Below are positions 36,511 to 45,731 of a stretch of 64,000 nt of DNA, piece after piece. This DNA is from Cellulomonas sp. P24 (lineage in GTDB: Bacteria > Actinomycetota > Actinomycetes > Actinomycetales > Cellulomonadaceae): positions 3,100,001 through 3,164,000 of the forward strand of contig NZ_JAJDFX010000002.1 of assembly GCF_024704385.1 (NCBI RefSeq). Direction: 5' to 3'. The notes below the pieces were generated by a model. That model saw only the letters and a list, made by a program, of their open reading frames with translations, was not told where the DNA came from and did no database searches. Every line of letters starts with the position of its first letter. Position 1 is the first letter of the stretch. The translations under genes and the position numbers were made by a program.

Positions 36511-37026
36511 TCAGTGCTCGCGCCGCGACAGCATCCCGCGGACGAAGGCCGCCTGCCCGGCGTGCTGGAGGTCGTCGGCCGTCACGCTGACGAGCCGCAC
36601 GCCGAGGCTCACCGGCGGGTCCCAGGACTCGTCGACGATGCGGTCGAGGTCGGCGGGCTCGAGCTCGGCGAGCAGCGCGACGGTCTGCGCGTGCACGGCG
36701 TCGAGGTAGCCGGTCAGCAGCTCGCCGGACGACACGGTGACGGCGGCGACGTCGGCGGACCGGTGGCCGTAGCCGGTCGCGGCCGTCGGGAGCGGGAGGG
36801 CGAAGCGTTCCGCCCATCCCTGCGCCGTCCAGACCTGCTCGACGCCGAACGCGTCGGCGACGTGGTCGTCCTGGACCCGGGTCAGGTGCCACACGAGCCA
36901 GGCGATCGAGTTGGCGTCCTCGTCGACCCGGGAGGAGAGCTCATCGGGTGTGAGGCCCTCGACCACGCGGTGGACGACCTCGCGCACGCGCCCGAACTCG
37001 TCGATCAGCAGGTCTGCCACGTCCAT
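36511..37026 (-). CDS. DinB-superfamily protein (DUF664-like, mycothiol-dependent type)
   Basis: This 171-residue four-helix-bundle protein begins MDVADLLIDEFGRVREVVHRV. Its histidines are placed as in the DinB metal site: His in WLVWHLTRVQDDHVAD and in DDLQHAGQAAF. Actinobacterial relatives are thiol (mycothiol)-dependent transferases or hydrolases. Here the substrate is unknown. GGAG lies 5 nt before ATG. It is a single gene, convergent with dgoD. Confidence 0.83.
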   Translation of the reverse strand: MDVADLLIDEFGRVREVVHRVVEGLTPDELSSRVDEDANSIAWLVWHLTRVQDDHVADAFGVEQVWTAQGWAERFALPLPTAATGYGHRSADVAAVTVSSGELLTGYLDAVHAQTVALLAELEPADLDRIVDESWDPPVSLGVRLVSVTADDLQHAGQAAFVRGMLSRREH

Positions 37027-37095
37027 CGTGCTCCGCCCCTCGCTCCACGCCGCTCCTGACCGTCACCTCACGGTAACCCTCGAAGGGCCGGATCC

Positions 37096-37127
37096 GAGGG
37101 CGCCAGTGTCGAGACACCGGCGCCCTC
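37096..37127 (-). terminator. Hairpin downstream of pntB
   Basis: The arms GAGGGCGCCAGTGTC and GACACCGGCGCCCTC form a 15-bp stem with one mismatch and a 2-nt apex. It lies 31 bp past the pntB stop and before the DinB-like gene on the same strand. No T-tract follows. Confidence 0.7.
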
Positions 37128-37157
37128 GCGCGTGGACCAGGAACCGCTGTGCGACGC

Positions 37158-38540
37158 CTACAGTGCCGCGAGGATGGCCTCGACCTGCACCTTCGCGTCG
37201 CCGAAGAGCATCGCCGTGTTCTCGCGGAAGAACAGCGGGTTCTGCACGCCGGCGTACCCGGTGGCCATCGAGCGCTTGAACACGATGACCTGCTTGGCCT
37301 TCCACACCTCGAGCACGGGCATCCCCGCGATCGGGGAGCTCGGATCCTCCAGGGCGGCGGGGTTGACGGTGTCGTTGGCCCCGATGACGAGGACGACGTC
37401 GGTCGAGGGGAAGTCACCGTTGATCTCGTCCATCTCCAGGACGATGTCGTACGGCACCTTGGCCTCGGCGAGCAGCACGTTCATGTGGCCGGGGAGACGA
37501 CCGGCGACCGGGTGGACGCCGAACCGCACCGTGACCCCGGCGTGCCGGAGCCGGGCTGTGAGGTCCGCGACCGGGTACTGGGCCTTGGCGACGGCCATGC
37601 CGTAGCCGGGGGTGATGATGACGGAGCTGGCGTTCCTGAGCATCTCCGCCACCTCGGGCGCGAGGACCTCGCGGTGCTCCCCGTAGTCGACGTCGCCGGC
37701 GGCGACCGTGCCGCCCTCGACGCCGAAGCCGCCGAGGATCACGCTGATGAACGAGCGGTTCATCGCCCGGCACATGATGTAGGACAGGATCGCACCGGAG
37801 GAGCCGACGAGCGCACCGGTGACGATGAGCAGGTTGTTGTTGAGCATGAAGCCCGCTGCCGCGGCCGCCCACCCGGAGTACGAGTTCAGCATCGAGACCA
37901 CGACCGGCATGTCCCCGCCGCCGATCGAGGCGACGAGGTGCCAGCCGACCAGCAGGGCGATCACGGTCATGACGGCCAACGGGACGACCGAGTTGGTGGC
38001 CAGGAACCAGCCCATCAGGCCGGCGGACACCACGAGGGCGCCGAGGTTGAGCATGTTGCGCCCGGGGAGCATCAGCGGCGCGCTCTTGATCTTCGCGGAG
38101 AGCTTCAGGTACGCGACGATCGAGCCGGTGAAGGTGACCGCACCGATGAGCACCCCGAGGAAGACCTCGACCTGGTGGACGGTCTCGGCCGGCTCGGTGA
38201 TGAACGAGTTGTAGCCGACGAGCACGGCCGAGGCGCCGACGAAGCTGTGCAGCATCGCGATCAGCTCGGGCATCTGCGTCATCTCGACGGTGCGAGCCCG
38301 CCAGATGCCGATCGTGGCGCCGATCGCGAACACGAGCACGACCAGGATCAGCGTGACGATGATCGGCCGCTGGCTACGGTCCAGCGCGAGCGCGACGGTC
38401 GCGGCGAGGGCGAGGCCCATGCCGACCATGCCGATGATGTTCCCCTGCCGGGCGGAGCTCGGCTTGGACAGCCCCGCGAGGGACAGGATGAAGAGCACCG
38501 CGGCGATCAGGTAGACGCCTTGAACGAGAGACGTGAGCAT
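37158..38540 (-). CDS. pntB: NAD(P) transhydrogenase subunit beta
   Basis: This 460-residue membrane protein has about nine helices (residues 1-260) forming the proton channel ([42 protein letters not shown]) and a soluble NADP(H)-binding domain III ([29 protein letters not shown]). It couples hydride transfer from NADH to NADP with proton flow. Its ATG overlaps the pntA stop in TGATG. Length and motifs are intact. Confidence 0.95.
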   Translation of the reverse strand: MLTSLVQGVYLIAAVLFILSLAGLSKPSSARQGNIIGMVGMGLALAATVALALDRSQRPIIVTLILVVLVFAIGATIGIWRARTVEMTQMPELIAMLHSFVGASAVLVGYNSFITEPAETVHQVEVFLGVLIGAVTFTGSIVAYLKLSAKIKSAPLMLPGRNMLNLGALVVSAGLMGWFLATNSVVPLAVMTVIALLVGWHLVASIGGGDMPVVVSMLNSYSGWAAAAAGFMLNNNLLIVTGALVGSSGAILSYIMCRAMNRSFISVILGGFGVEGGTVAAGDVDYGEHREVLAPEVAEMLRNASSVIITPGYGMAVAKAQYPVADLTARLRHAGVTVRFGVHPVAGRLPGHMNVLLAEAKVPYDIVLEMDEINGDFPSTDVVLVIGANDTVNPAALEDPSSPIAGMPVLEVWKAKQVIVFKRSMATGYAGVQNPLFFRENTAMLFGDAKVQVEAILAAL

Positions 38541-40099
38541 CAGGCGTCCTTCCGGAACATGCCGAGCATCCGGTACGTGACCAGGAAGCCACCGAAGATG
38601 TTGATGCTGGCGACCGAGGCGGCGAGGAACGCGATCACGGTCACCAGGGTGTTGTCCGACCCGAGCTGGAGGAGCGCGCCGACCAGGATGATCCCGGAGA
38701 TCGCGTTGGTCTGGGACATGAGGGGCGTGTGCAGCGAGTGCGACACGTTGGAGATCACGTAGTACCCGATGAACACGGCCAGGGCGAACACCGTGAAGCT
38801 CGTCTGGAACACCGTCGGTGAGTAGGTCATCGCGAGGGTCACCAGGACCACGCCCAGACCGGTCCACACCATGCGGCGCATCGACTTGCGCCTGGCCTCC
38901 TCGGCCTCGCGGCGGGCCTTCTCCACCGGGTCGACCGTCGGTGCGGCCGCCACGGCGGGTGCGGGTGCCGCGGCCGAGACCTGGATCGGTGGCGGCGGCC
39001 AGAGGATCTCGCCACCGCTCGCCACGGTCATGCCGCGCTGCACCTGGTCCTCCAGGTCGAGCACGAACGCCCCGTCCTTGGCCGGCGTGAGCAGCGTCAT
39101 GAGGTGCACGATGTTCGTGCCGAACAGCTGCGACGTGTGCTGCGGCATCCGGCTCGTGAGGTCGGTGTAGCCGATGATGATCACACCGTTGTCGGTGACG
39201 ATCTTCTCGCCCGGCACCGTGAGCTCGCAGTTGCCGCCGCCGGAGGCCGCGAGGTCGACGATCACCGAGCCGGGCTTCATCGCGGCCACCATGGCCGCCG
39301 TGATGGTCCGTGGCGCCGAGCCGCGCACGAGGGCGGTCGTGATGACGATGTCCGCCTTGGCGGACTCCTCGGCGTACATGGCCTGCGTCAGCTGCTCCTG
39401 CTCGGCGGTGAGCTCGCGGGCGTACCCGTCCGCCGACACCTCCTGCTGCGCCGTGGCCGCCTGGACGAACGTGGCCCCCATCGACTCGATCTGCTCGCCG
39501 ACCTCGGGGCGAACGTCGAACGCGCGCACCTGCGCGCCGAGGCTCGCCGCAGCGCCGATCGACGACAGGCCCGCGACGCCGGCGCCGATGACGAACACCG
39601 TGGCCGGAGCGGTCTTGCCGGCTGCGGTCACCTGGCCGGTGAACATCCCGCCGTACTCCTCGGCGGCCTCGATGACCGCGCGGTAGCCCGCGACGTTCGA
39701 CATCGTCGACAGCACGTCGAGGGCCTGCGCGCGCGAGATGCGCGGTACGGCGTCGAGGGCGAGCGCCGTCACGCCCCGCGCGGCGAGCGCGGCGACCAGG
39801 TCGCCGCGTGCGTGCGGGCTGAGCATCGCGACCAGGGTGCTCCCCTCGTGCAGGGAGGCGACCTCGGTATCCGACGGCGGGTTCACGGCCGCGACGAGGT
39901 CGGCTCCCCAGACGGTCGGCGCATCGCCGATGGTCGCGCCTGCGGCCTCGTAGACCGCGTCGGTGAAGCTGGCGCCGAGCCCGGCCCCGGACTGCACGAC
40001 GACCTCGTGGCCGAGCTTGCGGAGCTGGGTGACCGTCTTGGGGGTCGCGGCGACGAGCCGTTCACCCGTGCGGGTCTCCTTGGGTATGCCGATGAGCAT
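38540..40099 (-). CDS. pntA: NAD(P) transhydrogenase subunit alpha
   Basis: This 519-residue protein has NAD(H)-binding domain I ([49 protein letters not shown]) in residues 1-370, a Pro/Ala linker and four C-terminal membrane helices (about 405-510). It is therefore the undivided PntA form, not split into PntAA and PntAB. GAGGAG precedes ATG at 40099. It is the first gene of the pntAB operon. Confidence 0.95.
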   Translation of the reverse strand: MLIGIPKETRTGERLVAATPKTVTQLRKLGHEVVVQSGAGLGASFTDAVYEAAGATIGDAPTVWGADLVAAVNPPSDTEVASLHEGSTLVAMLSPHARGDLVAALAARGVTALALDAVPRISRAQALDVLSTMSNVAGYRAVIEAAEEYGGMFTGQVTAAGKTAPATVFVIGAGVAGLSSIGAAASLGAQVRAFDVRPEVGEQIESMGATFVQAATAQQEVSADGYARELTAEQEQLTQAMYAEESAKADIVITTALVRGSAPRTITAAMVAAMKPGSVIVDLAASGGGNCELTVPGEKIVTDNGVIIIGYTDLTSRMPQHTSQLFGTNIVHLMTLLTPAKDGAFVLDLEDQVQRGMTVASGGEILWPPPPIQVSAAAPAPAVAAAPTVDPVEKARREAEEARRKSMRRMVWTGLGVVLVTLAMTYSPTVFQTSFTVFALAVFIGYYVISNVSHSLHTPLMSQTNAISGIILVGALLQLGSDNTLVTVIAFLAASVASINIFGGFLVTYRMLGMFRKDA

Positions 40100-40229
40100 C
40101 AACTACTCCTCGTCCGGGTGCGCGCAGAGCACACCCCTGTGGTGAAAACAGGACGGCACGGACCCGCGGGCAACGCTGCCCTCGACGGGAAGATCACGCA
40201 TCTGCGTCGCCATCGACGAGACCGCAACC

Positions 40230-40245
40230 CATTCGGCACCGAATG
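40230..40245. promoter_or_regulatory. 16-bp palindrome upstream of pntAB
   Basis: CATTCGGCACCGAATG has perfect 7-bp arms around CA, about 130 bp upstream of pntA. It could be an operator for pntAB. The stretch from here to the next gene (40246-40557) shows no ORF, RNA or further motif that I can support. Confidence 0.4.
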
Positions 40246-40557
40246 ACCCTTTGTGACACGGACCGACGATAGTGGTGCCCTGACGAGCATGGATGGGCCG
40301 TTGGTCCAGACGCGCCGACGTGCGGGACCTCTCGACCCGCACACGACCACACCCTCTCCCGACCGCGGCCCCGACCTGCTCGTCCACGAGGCGCGGCCCG
40401 CGTTCAATGTAGACCGCGCGCCCGGTGCCGCAGCGAGCCGTGCGGGGGTGTCGCCGACGCGGCGGCGGAGCGCCCGATGCCCTGGTTGCGTCGCCGTCCT
40501 CGTTCCCGATCGCCTGGGTCCGTCACCGCCAGACCGTGGCGCCGCGTCGACCGTCGC

Positions 40558-40806
40558 TCAGCGTCGAGTCGAGCGCACGAAGCGATGCGCGGCATAGACC
40601 CCGACGACGAGGCTGATCACCGCGAAGACCCACTCTCCCGGTCCGGGGCCGACCGTGCAGGTGCTCTGACCGGCGGCGGCCCCGGCGTAGTCGACGCACT
40701 CACCACGCTGCACGCCGAGGAGCAGCGCGTCGAACACGATCAGGATCGCGATCAGGACGAGCCAGCGCCACTGCGGCCGCCGGTGTGAGAGCGGGGTGTC
40801 GGCCAT
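40558..40806 (-). CDS. Small membrane protein, unknown
   Basis: This 82-residue protein has two hydrophobic helices (WLVLIAILIVFDALLLGV and WVFAVISLVVGVYAAH). Between them a short external loop holds two cysteines (GECVDYAG, STCTVG) that may form a disulfide. TAGTGT ends 6 nt before ATG, indicating a leaderless start. I recognise no family. Divergent from the HNH gene. Confidence 0.65.
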   Translation of the reverse strand: MADTPLSHRRPQWRWLVLIAILIVFDALLLGVQRGECVDYAGAAAGQSTCTVGPGPGEWVFAVISLVVGVYAAHRFVRSTRR

Positions 40807-40917
40807 CCGCCGACACTAGCCTCGGCGGCGGACCGGATGGTTCGAACCGGTCAGAACCGGGCCGGGCCCGGCGAGGCGCGCGACGGCGGCAGCGGCTGAG
40901 GTCCGTACGCTGGAACG

Positions 40918-41322
40918 GTGGCCGTCGACAGAAGTCGCAGGGCGCGGGCCGCACGCCGGCGCAGGCGTCGGATGGCGCGCGTCGAGCACGACCTCACCGA
41001 CGAGCAGTGGACGGCGCTCCAGGAGGCGTGGGGCGGGTGCGCCTACTGCGGGGCGACGGATCGGCCGCTGCAGCGTGACTGCGTCCTGGCGCTCTCTCGT
41101 GGTGGGCGCTACACGCTCGACAACATCGCGCCGGCCTGTGGACCCTGCAACGCGAGCAAGTGCAACGACGAGGTCACGAGCTGGCTGCGGCGCAAGCACC
41201 TCGACGAGCGGGCGTTCCTCGTGCGGCACCTCGAGGTCTCGGCCGCGCTGGCCCGGAGGTTCGCCGTCGAGCCGGCCGGGCCTGCCGAGGCATCCGCGCC
41301 GTCGGAGCAGGGTGTGGGCTGA
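40918..41322 (+). CDS. HNH endonuclease domain protein
   Basis: This 134-residue protein has a basic N-terminus and an HNH/zinc core: CAYCGATD, the central RDCVLALSRGGRYTLDNIAPAC and CGPCNASK supply two CxxC pairs. The first catalytic His of the usual DHxxP is replaced in the DCVLALSRGG segment, so nuclease activity is uncertain. TACGCT ends 6 nt before GTG at 40918 (leaderless). It is a single gene with no methylase or phage genes nearby. Confidence 0.8.
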   Translation: MAVDRSRRARAARRRRRRMARVEHDLTDEQWTALQEAWGGCAYCGATDRPLQRDCVLALSRGGRYTLDNIAPACGPCNASKCNDEVTSWLRRKHLDERAFLVRHLEVSAALARRFAVEPAGPAEASAPSEQGVG

Positions 41323-41361
41323 CCGGACGGATACCGACAGCGATGGAATGTCGGAGCGTTC

Positions 41362-42081
41362 ATGCCGGTTGGACCCGGCGTGAACATGACGGAGAACAGC
41401 CCGGTTGAGGTGCACATCTGGTCCGACGTCGCCTGCCCGTGGTGCTTCATCGGGAAGCGCCGGTTCGAGAGCGGCGTGCGGCAGTTCGGCGGGAAGGTGG
41501 AGGTCGAGTACCACTCGTACGAGCTCGCGCCCGACACCCCCGTGGACTACGAGGGCAGCGAGGTCGAGTTCCTCGCGGCCTACAAGGGTCTGCCGGAGTC
41601 GCAGGTCACGCCCGTTCTGGGCCACCTGACCGAGCTCGCCGCGGCCGAGGGGCTGAGCTATGACTTCTCGGCGGTGCGTCACACCAAGACGCTGCTGGCC
41701 CATCAGGTGATGCACCATGCCAAGGCCGAGGGCAAGCAGCTCGAGCTGGTCGAGCGGCTGTTCCGTGCGTACTTCGAGGAGGGCCGTCACCTCGGGCATG
41801 CCGACGGGCTCACGGCGCTGGCCGCCGAGGTCGGGCTCGACCCGGACGACGTGCGCCGGGTCCTCGCCGACGGCACGTATGCGCAGGCCGTCCAGGACGA
41901 CATCGACCTCGCCCGGGAGATCGGGATCACCGGGGTGCCGTTCTACGTCATCGGCGGCCGGTACGGGGTGTCGGGCGCGCAGAGCCCGGAGGTCTTCGCG
42001 ACGACCCTGGCCCGGGCGGTCGCGGACGCCGCGAGCGAGGCGTCGGCCGACGACGCGACGACGAGCGGACCGGCGCGATGA
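41362..42081 (+). CDS. DsbA-family oxidoreductase (FrnE-like)
   Basis: This 239-residue cytoplasmic thioredoxin-fold protein of the FrnE branch has the active-site CPWC in WSDVACPWCFIGKRRFE, the helical insertion, and cis-Pro in GITGVPFYVIGGRYGVSGAQ. These proteins act as disulfide isomerases or oxidoreductases. ATG at 41362 has GGAG exactly 5 nt upstream; an internal ATG at 41386 lacks a site. Its stop overlaps the ATG of a 55-residue protein. Confidence 0.92.
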   Translation: MPVGPGVNMTENSPVEVHIWSDVACPWCFIGKRRFESGVRQFGGKVEVEYHSYELAPDTPVDYEGSEVEFLAAYKGLPESQVTPVLGHLTELAAAEGLSYDFSAVRHTKTLLAHQVMHHAKAEGKQLELVERLFRAYFEEGRHLGHADGLTALAAEVGLDPDDVRRVLADGTYAQAVQDDIDLAREIGITGVPFYVIGGRYGVSGAQSPEVFATTLARAVADAASEASADDATTSGPAR

Positions 42082-42245
42082 GCGCGACCCCGGGTGCGGA
42101 CGAGGCTGTCGAGGATCGGCGGCCGGGCATCCGGCTGCTCGGGGGCCTCGAGTCGATCGGAGGTCTGGAGACGGTCGGCGACGAGGACGCGGGGCTGTGC
42201 GTCGACGGGGTCTGCGAGATCCCGGTGCGGGAACGGGGCCGCTGA
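42078..42245 (+). CDS. 55-residue CxxxxC protein coupled to the FrnE-like gene
   Basis: ATG at 42078 overlaps the upstream stop (ATGA). The 55-codon frame ends at 42243-42245. The product is acidic and ends with GLCVDGVCEIPVRERGR, which carries two cysteines four residues apart. Coupling to a CPWC oxidoreductase suggests a redox partner or substrate. It is too short for most gene finders. I recognise no named family. Confidence 0.6.
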   Translation: MSATPGADEAVEDRRPGIRLLGGLESIGGLETVGDEDAGLCVDGVCEIPVRERGR

Positions 42246-42255
42246 GCCGAACCCC

Positions 42256-42891
42256 TCAGCGGTGGCCCTCGACATTCGCGCGGGTGGTGGTCCACGCCGT
42301 GGCGGTCGGGGTGACGACGGCACCGAGCGCGACTCCGGCGACCAGGGCCAGTGCGACGGCGCTCGTCCGGATGCCGCGTCCGGGCACCGGGCGCGCGGGG
42401 TCGGGGCGACGGACGTCCTTGGCGGCCAGGACGACGGTCTCGCGCACGTGGGCGAGGACGTGGATCGCGGTCAGACCGAACCAGATCACGAAGCTCGCCT
42501 TGTGCGCCAGGAGGATCAGCCCGGCATGGTCCGGTCCGACGACGATCAACCAGACACCGGTCCCGAGCAGGACCGCGGTCATGGCGATCAGCACCGGGCC
42601 GATCAGGCGGAGGATCGTGTGGGGCGGCCCGCGGCGGACGTACGGGGCCGCGTGGGTGTAGTAGCGGGCGAACCGGTAGCCCGTGGTCACGATCTTCAGC
42701 GCGACCGGGGGCACCAGCAGCAGCCCGATGAACAGGTGCAGCGTGATCAGCCCGCGGATGCTCAGGATCGTCAGACCCTCGGCGAACAGCAGGATCAGCA
42801 GCAGGACGCCGACCGTCCCGGTCAGCCGGCTGTTTCCCTCGACGCCCGCGTCGCCGGACCTCACGTCGGCGGCCTCAGCCCGATGACTCAT
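42256..42891 (-). CDS. Cytochrome b561-like membrane protein
   Basis: This 211-residue membrane protein has four to five helices. Paired His residues sit in ITLHLFIGLLL and in HKASFVIWFGLTAIHVLAHV, as in diheme cytochrome b folds. It probably passes electrons within the membrane. ATG at 42891 is 7 nt after TACCGT (leaderless); an upstream in-frame ATG at 42942 has no signal. It lies downstream of poxB on the same strand, 67 bp away. The function in that context is inferred. Confidence 0.75.
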   Translation of the reverse strand: MSHRAEAADVRSGDAGVEGNSRLTGTVGVLLLILLFAEGLTILSIRGLITLHLFIGLLLVPPVALKIVTTGYRFARYYTHAAPYVRRGPPHTILRLIGPVLIAMTAVLLGTGVWLIVVGPDHAGLILLAHKASFVIWFGLTAIHVLAHVRETVVLAAKDVRRPDPARPVPGRGIRTSAVALALVAGVALGAVVTPTATAWTTTRANVEGHR

Positions 42892-42958
42892 GCCGGGAAC
42901 GGTAGGCACGTTGGCTGGACGTTCGCTGGACGCGGGAGGCATCCGCGCGTCGGTGCAC

Positions 42959-44704
42959 CTACAGCCGCGGCACGTTCCGGAGGTTCGAGCGCGCCATCGC
43001 CATGACCTCGCCCATCCCGCCGCCGAGGATCTCCTTGCTCATGGCGGCGGTGAACCCGGCGACCTGCTTGCGGGTGATCTTGGGCGGCAGGGACAGCGCC
43101 CGCGGGTCGGTGACGAGGTCGACGAGCGCCGGTCCCCGGTGGGCGAGCGCCTCCTGGATCGCGCCGCGGATGTCGGTCGGCTGCTCGACGCGCACCGCGT
43201 GGATGCCGACGGCCCGGGCGACCGCGGCGTAGTCGATCGCGGGGGAGTCGGTCGCGAAGCTCTGGAGACCCTCGACCATCATCTCCAGGCGCACCATGCC
43301 GAGGGTCGCGTTGTCGAACAGGATGATCTTGACGGGCAGGTCGTAGTGCTGCAGGGTCACGAGCTCGCCCAGCAGCATCGAGAGACCGCCGTCGCCGGCC
43401 ATCGCGATGACCTGACGGCCGGGGAAGGCCTTGGCGGCGCCGATCGCGTGCGGCACGGCGTTCGCCATCGAGCCGTGCAGGAACGAGCCGATCACCCGGC
43501 GCCTGCCGTTCGGGGTGACGTAGCGCGCGGCCCAGACGTTGCACATGCCGGTGTCGACCGTGAAGACGGCATCGTCGGCGGCGACCTCGTCGAGCACCAC
43601 CGCGGCGAACTCGGGGTGGATCGGCAGGTGGTGCTCGACGTCCTTGGTGTACGCGCCGACGACGGTGCCCATCGCCTTCGCGTGCTTGGAGACCATGGCC
43701 TCGAGGAACGTGCGGCTCGAGGCCTTGCGGACCAGCGGCAGCAGCGCGCGCACCGTCTCGCCGACGTCGCCCAGCACCGCGAGGTCCATCCGGGTGCGCC
43801 GTCCGAGCCGGGTGGGCTCGATGTCCACCTGAGCGGTGCGCACGCCCTCGGGGAGGAACTGGTCGTACGGGAAGTCGGTGCCGAGCATCAGGAGCAGGTC
43901 GGCACCCTCCATGGCCGCCTGGCACGCGCCGTAGCCGAGGAGGCCGCTCATGCCGACGTCGAAGGGGTTGTCGTACTGGATGTGCTCCTTCCCGCGCAGG
44001 CTGTGGCCGATCGGCGCGGCGAGCTTGTCGGCGAGGGCGATGACGTCGTCGTGCGCGCCGCGGGTGCCCGCCCCGGCGAAGATCGTGACCTTGCCGGCCG
44101 CGTTGATCGCGTCGGCGAGCGCCTGGACGTCCTCGGCGGCGGGGACCACGCGCGGAGCGTTCGGGCGGGTGAGGATGTCCGGTGCGGGGGCGGTCGTCTC
44201 GAGGTCGGCGACGTCTCCCGGCAGGGTCAGGACGGCGACGCCGGGAGCGCCGTAGGCGTGGTGGATCGCGCTGCGGATGACGCGGGGCGCCTGCTCGCCG
44301 TTCGAGATCATCTCGGAGTACACCGAGCACTCGGTGAAGAGCCGGTCGGGGTGGGTCTCCTGGAAGTACTGCGTGCCGATCTGGGTGCTCGGGATGTGCG
44401 AGGCGATCGCGAGCACCGGGACCCGGGACCGGTTGGCGTCGTAGAGGCCGTTGATGAGGTGCAGGTTGCCCGGTCCGCAGGACCCGGCGCAGACGGCCAG
44501 CCGCCCGGTGAGCTCGGCCTCGGCTGCGGCGGCGAACGCGCCGGCCTCCTCGTGCCGGACCTGCACCCACTCGATGCCCTCGGTGCGACGGACCGCGTCG
44601 ACCACCGGGTTCAGGCTGTCGCCGACGATGCCGTACACGTGGCGGACCCCGGCGGCGACGAGCTGGTTGACGAGCTGATCGGCGACGGACTGCGCGCGGG
44701 ACAT
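42959..44704 (-). CDS. poxB: Pyruvate oxidase / pyruvate:quinone oxidoreductase (ThDP-dependent)
   Basis: This 581-residue enzyme has three ThDP-family domains: pyrimidine-binding (VYGIVGDSLNPVVDA, HEEAGAFAAAAEAE with the ThDP-activating Glu), a central FAD-type domain, and pyrophosphate-binding (GDGGLSMLLGELVTL then FDNATLGMV). It decarboxylates pyruvate to acetate with electrons passed to quinone. GAGGAG lies 5 nt before ATG. The membrane-binding C-terminal helix of E. coli PoxB is not clearly conserved. Acetolactate synthase is excluded by the overall PoxB pattern (GIEWVQVRHEE). Confidence 0.93.
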   Translation of the reverse strand: MSRAQSVADQLVNQLVAAGVRHVYGIVGDSLNPVVDAVRRTEGIEWVQVRHEEAGAFAAAAEAELTGRLAVCAGSCGPGNLHLINGLYDANRSRVPVLAIASHIPSTQIGTQYFQETHPDRLFTECSVYSEMISNGEQAPRVIRSAIHHAYGAPGVAVLTLPGDVADLETTAPAPDILTRPNAPRVVPAAEDVQALADAINAAGKVTIFAGAGTRGAHDDVIALADKLAAPIGHSLRGKEHIQYDNPFDVGMSGLLGYGACQAAMEGADLLLMLGTDFPYDQFLPEGVRTAQVDIEPTRLGRRTRMDLAVLGDVGETVRALLPLVRKASSRTFLEAMVSKHAKAMGTVVGAYTKDVEHHLPIHPEFAAVVLDEVAADDAVFTVDTGMCNVWAARYVTPNGRRRVIGSFLHGSMANAVPHAIGAAKAFPGRQVIAMAGDGGLSMLLGELVTLQHYDLPVKIILFDNATLGMVRLEMMVEGLQSFATDSPAIDYAAVARAVGIHAVRVEQPTDIRGAIQEALAHRGPALVDLVTDPRALSLPPKITRKQVAGFTAAMSKEILGGGMGEVMAMARSNLRNVPRL

Positions 44705-44899
44705 GACGACTCCTCAGACGGAAACATGGGATGATTCCATTGTGCGCCTGGGACTGAAGTCCTGCTGACGGATTCGGGCCGGGTGTGACGGAGGAGACGT
44801 CCCTGAGGACGCCGACGCGCAACGGCTCACCGCGCCGGGCAGACGCCGGCCGCGCGGCCCGACCTGGTCCTGGCGGCCAGGCTCCTTGCCGGTGTCGCC

Positions 44900-45280
44900 T
44901 TGCTCGTCGGCGTCGTGGCTGTCGTGACCGGTCAGGGGCTTGCCCTCCTGTCGATCGCGCTCGCGGGCCTGGTCCCGGCGGCCTTCGCCGAGGCGACCCG
45001 GGCGGCGATCGTCGGGAGGCGACGGCCCGTGCTCTCCGACGGCGCGCGGGTCGTCGACACGCGGATCCGGGAGTTCGCCGGCGTGTCCGTCGCTCGGCTC
45101 CAGCTGGCGTCCGCCGTGCTCGTCGCGACCTGGATCCTGGCGATGATCCCCGGGCCCCACGCCGCTCCGGTGACGGCAGCGCAGGCGGTGGTGGTCCTCG
45201 GCGGAGCCCTGACCGCGATCGTCCTGCTGCACCGGGCCTCGCCCCGACCCCCGCGCCGGTGGCGAGGCGTGCTGCCGTGA
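44900..45280 (+). CDS. Small membrane protein, start unresolved
   Basis: The frame encodes about 126 residues with three to four hydrophobic segments and a basic C-terminus. No ATG or GTG exists in this frame, and TTG at 44900 cuts into the first helix. A GTG at 44785 in another frame gives a plausible N-terminus (MTEETSLRTPTRNGS) that would join this frame if one base near 44838 or 44858 were extra. The stop overlaps the GTG of the GntR gene. The family is not recognised; YtrA-type regulators are often paired with membrane proteins. Confidence 0.55.
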   Translation: MLVGVVAVVTGQGLALLSIALAGLVPAAFAEATRAAIVGRRRPVLSDGARVVDTRIREFAGVSVARLQLASAVLVATWILAMIPGPHAAPVTAAQAVVVLGGALTAIVLLHRASPRPPRRWRGVLP

Positions 45281-45642
45281 TCGTCCACATCGACGCGCGC
45301 TCGCCGGTGCCGGTCTTCGAGCAGCTCCGGTCCCAGATCGCCCGGCTGATCACCTCCGGTCAGCTCGGCGCCGGCACGAGGCTCCCGCCGATCCGCCACC
45401 TCGCGACCGACCTCGGGCTCGCGCGCGGAACGGTCAACAAGGTCTACGAGGCGCTCGCGCGGGACGGACTGGTCGCCTCCGCGGGCCGCCACGGCACCGT
45501 CGTGCTGGACGGCACGCACGCGACCGCCTCGGCGGAGGACCTCACGTCCGCCGCTGACTCCCTCGCGATGGTCGCGCGCCAGCTCGGCCTCGATCCCACG
45601 GCGGCGCACCGCGCGCTCGACGGTGCGTTCAGCCGGATCTGA
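45277..45642 (+). CDS. GntR-family regulator, YtrA type
   Basis: This 121-residue short GntR has a winged helix (VFEQLRSQIARLITSGQLGAG; HLATDLGLARGTVNKVYEAL) and only a brief C-terminal dimerisation helix pair, typical of YtrA. GTG at 45277 overlaps the stop of the membrane-protein gene (GTGA). YtrA regulators commonly control membrane-transport operons in which they lie. Confidence 0.88.
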   Translation: MIVHIDARSPVPVFEQLRSQIARLITSGQLGAGTRLPPIRHLATDLGLARGTVNKVYEALARDGLVASAGRHGTVVLDGTHATASAEDLTSAADSLAMVARQLGLDPTAAHRALDGAFSRI

Positions 45643-45731
45643 CATGCTGACCCGCGCGGCGCCGGCGGCTCCGGCGTCGGAACGGCCGGTGTCGGAACGG
45701 CGAGCGCGGTCGTCAGGAAGAGGGAGTCGAC

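Noticed and set aside
40246-40557. A possible small gene or RNA in the gap after the pntA promoter
   Set aside because: Short frames there have no ribosome site or conserved motif, and no stable RNA fold stands out.
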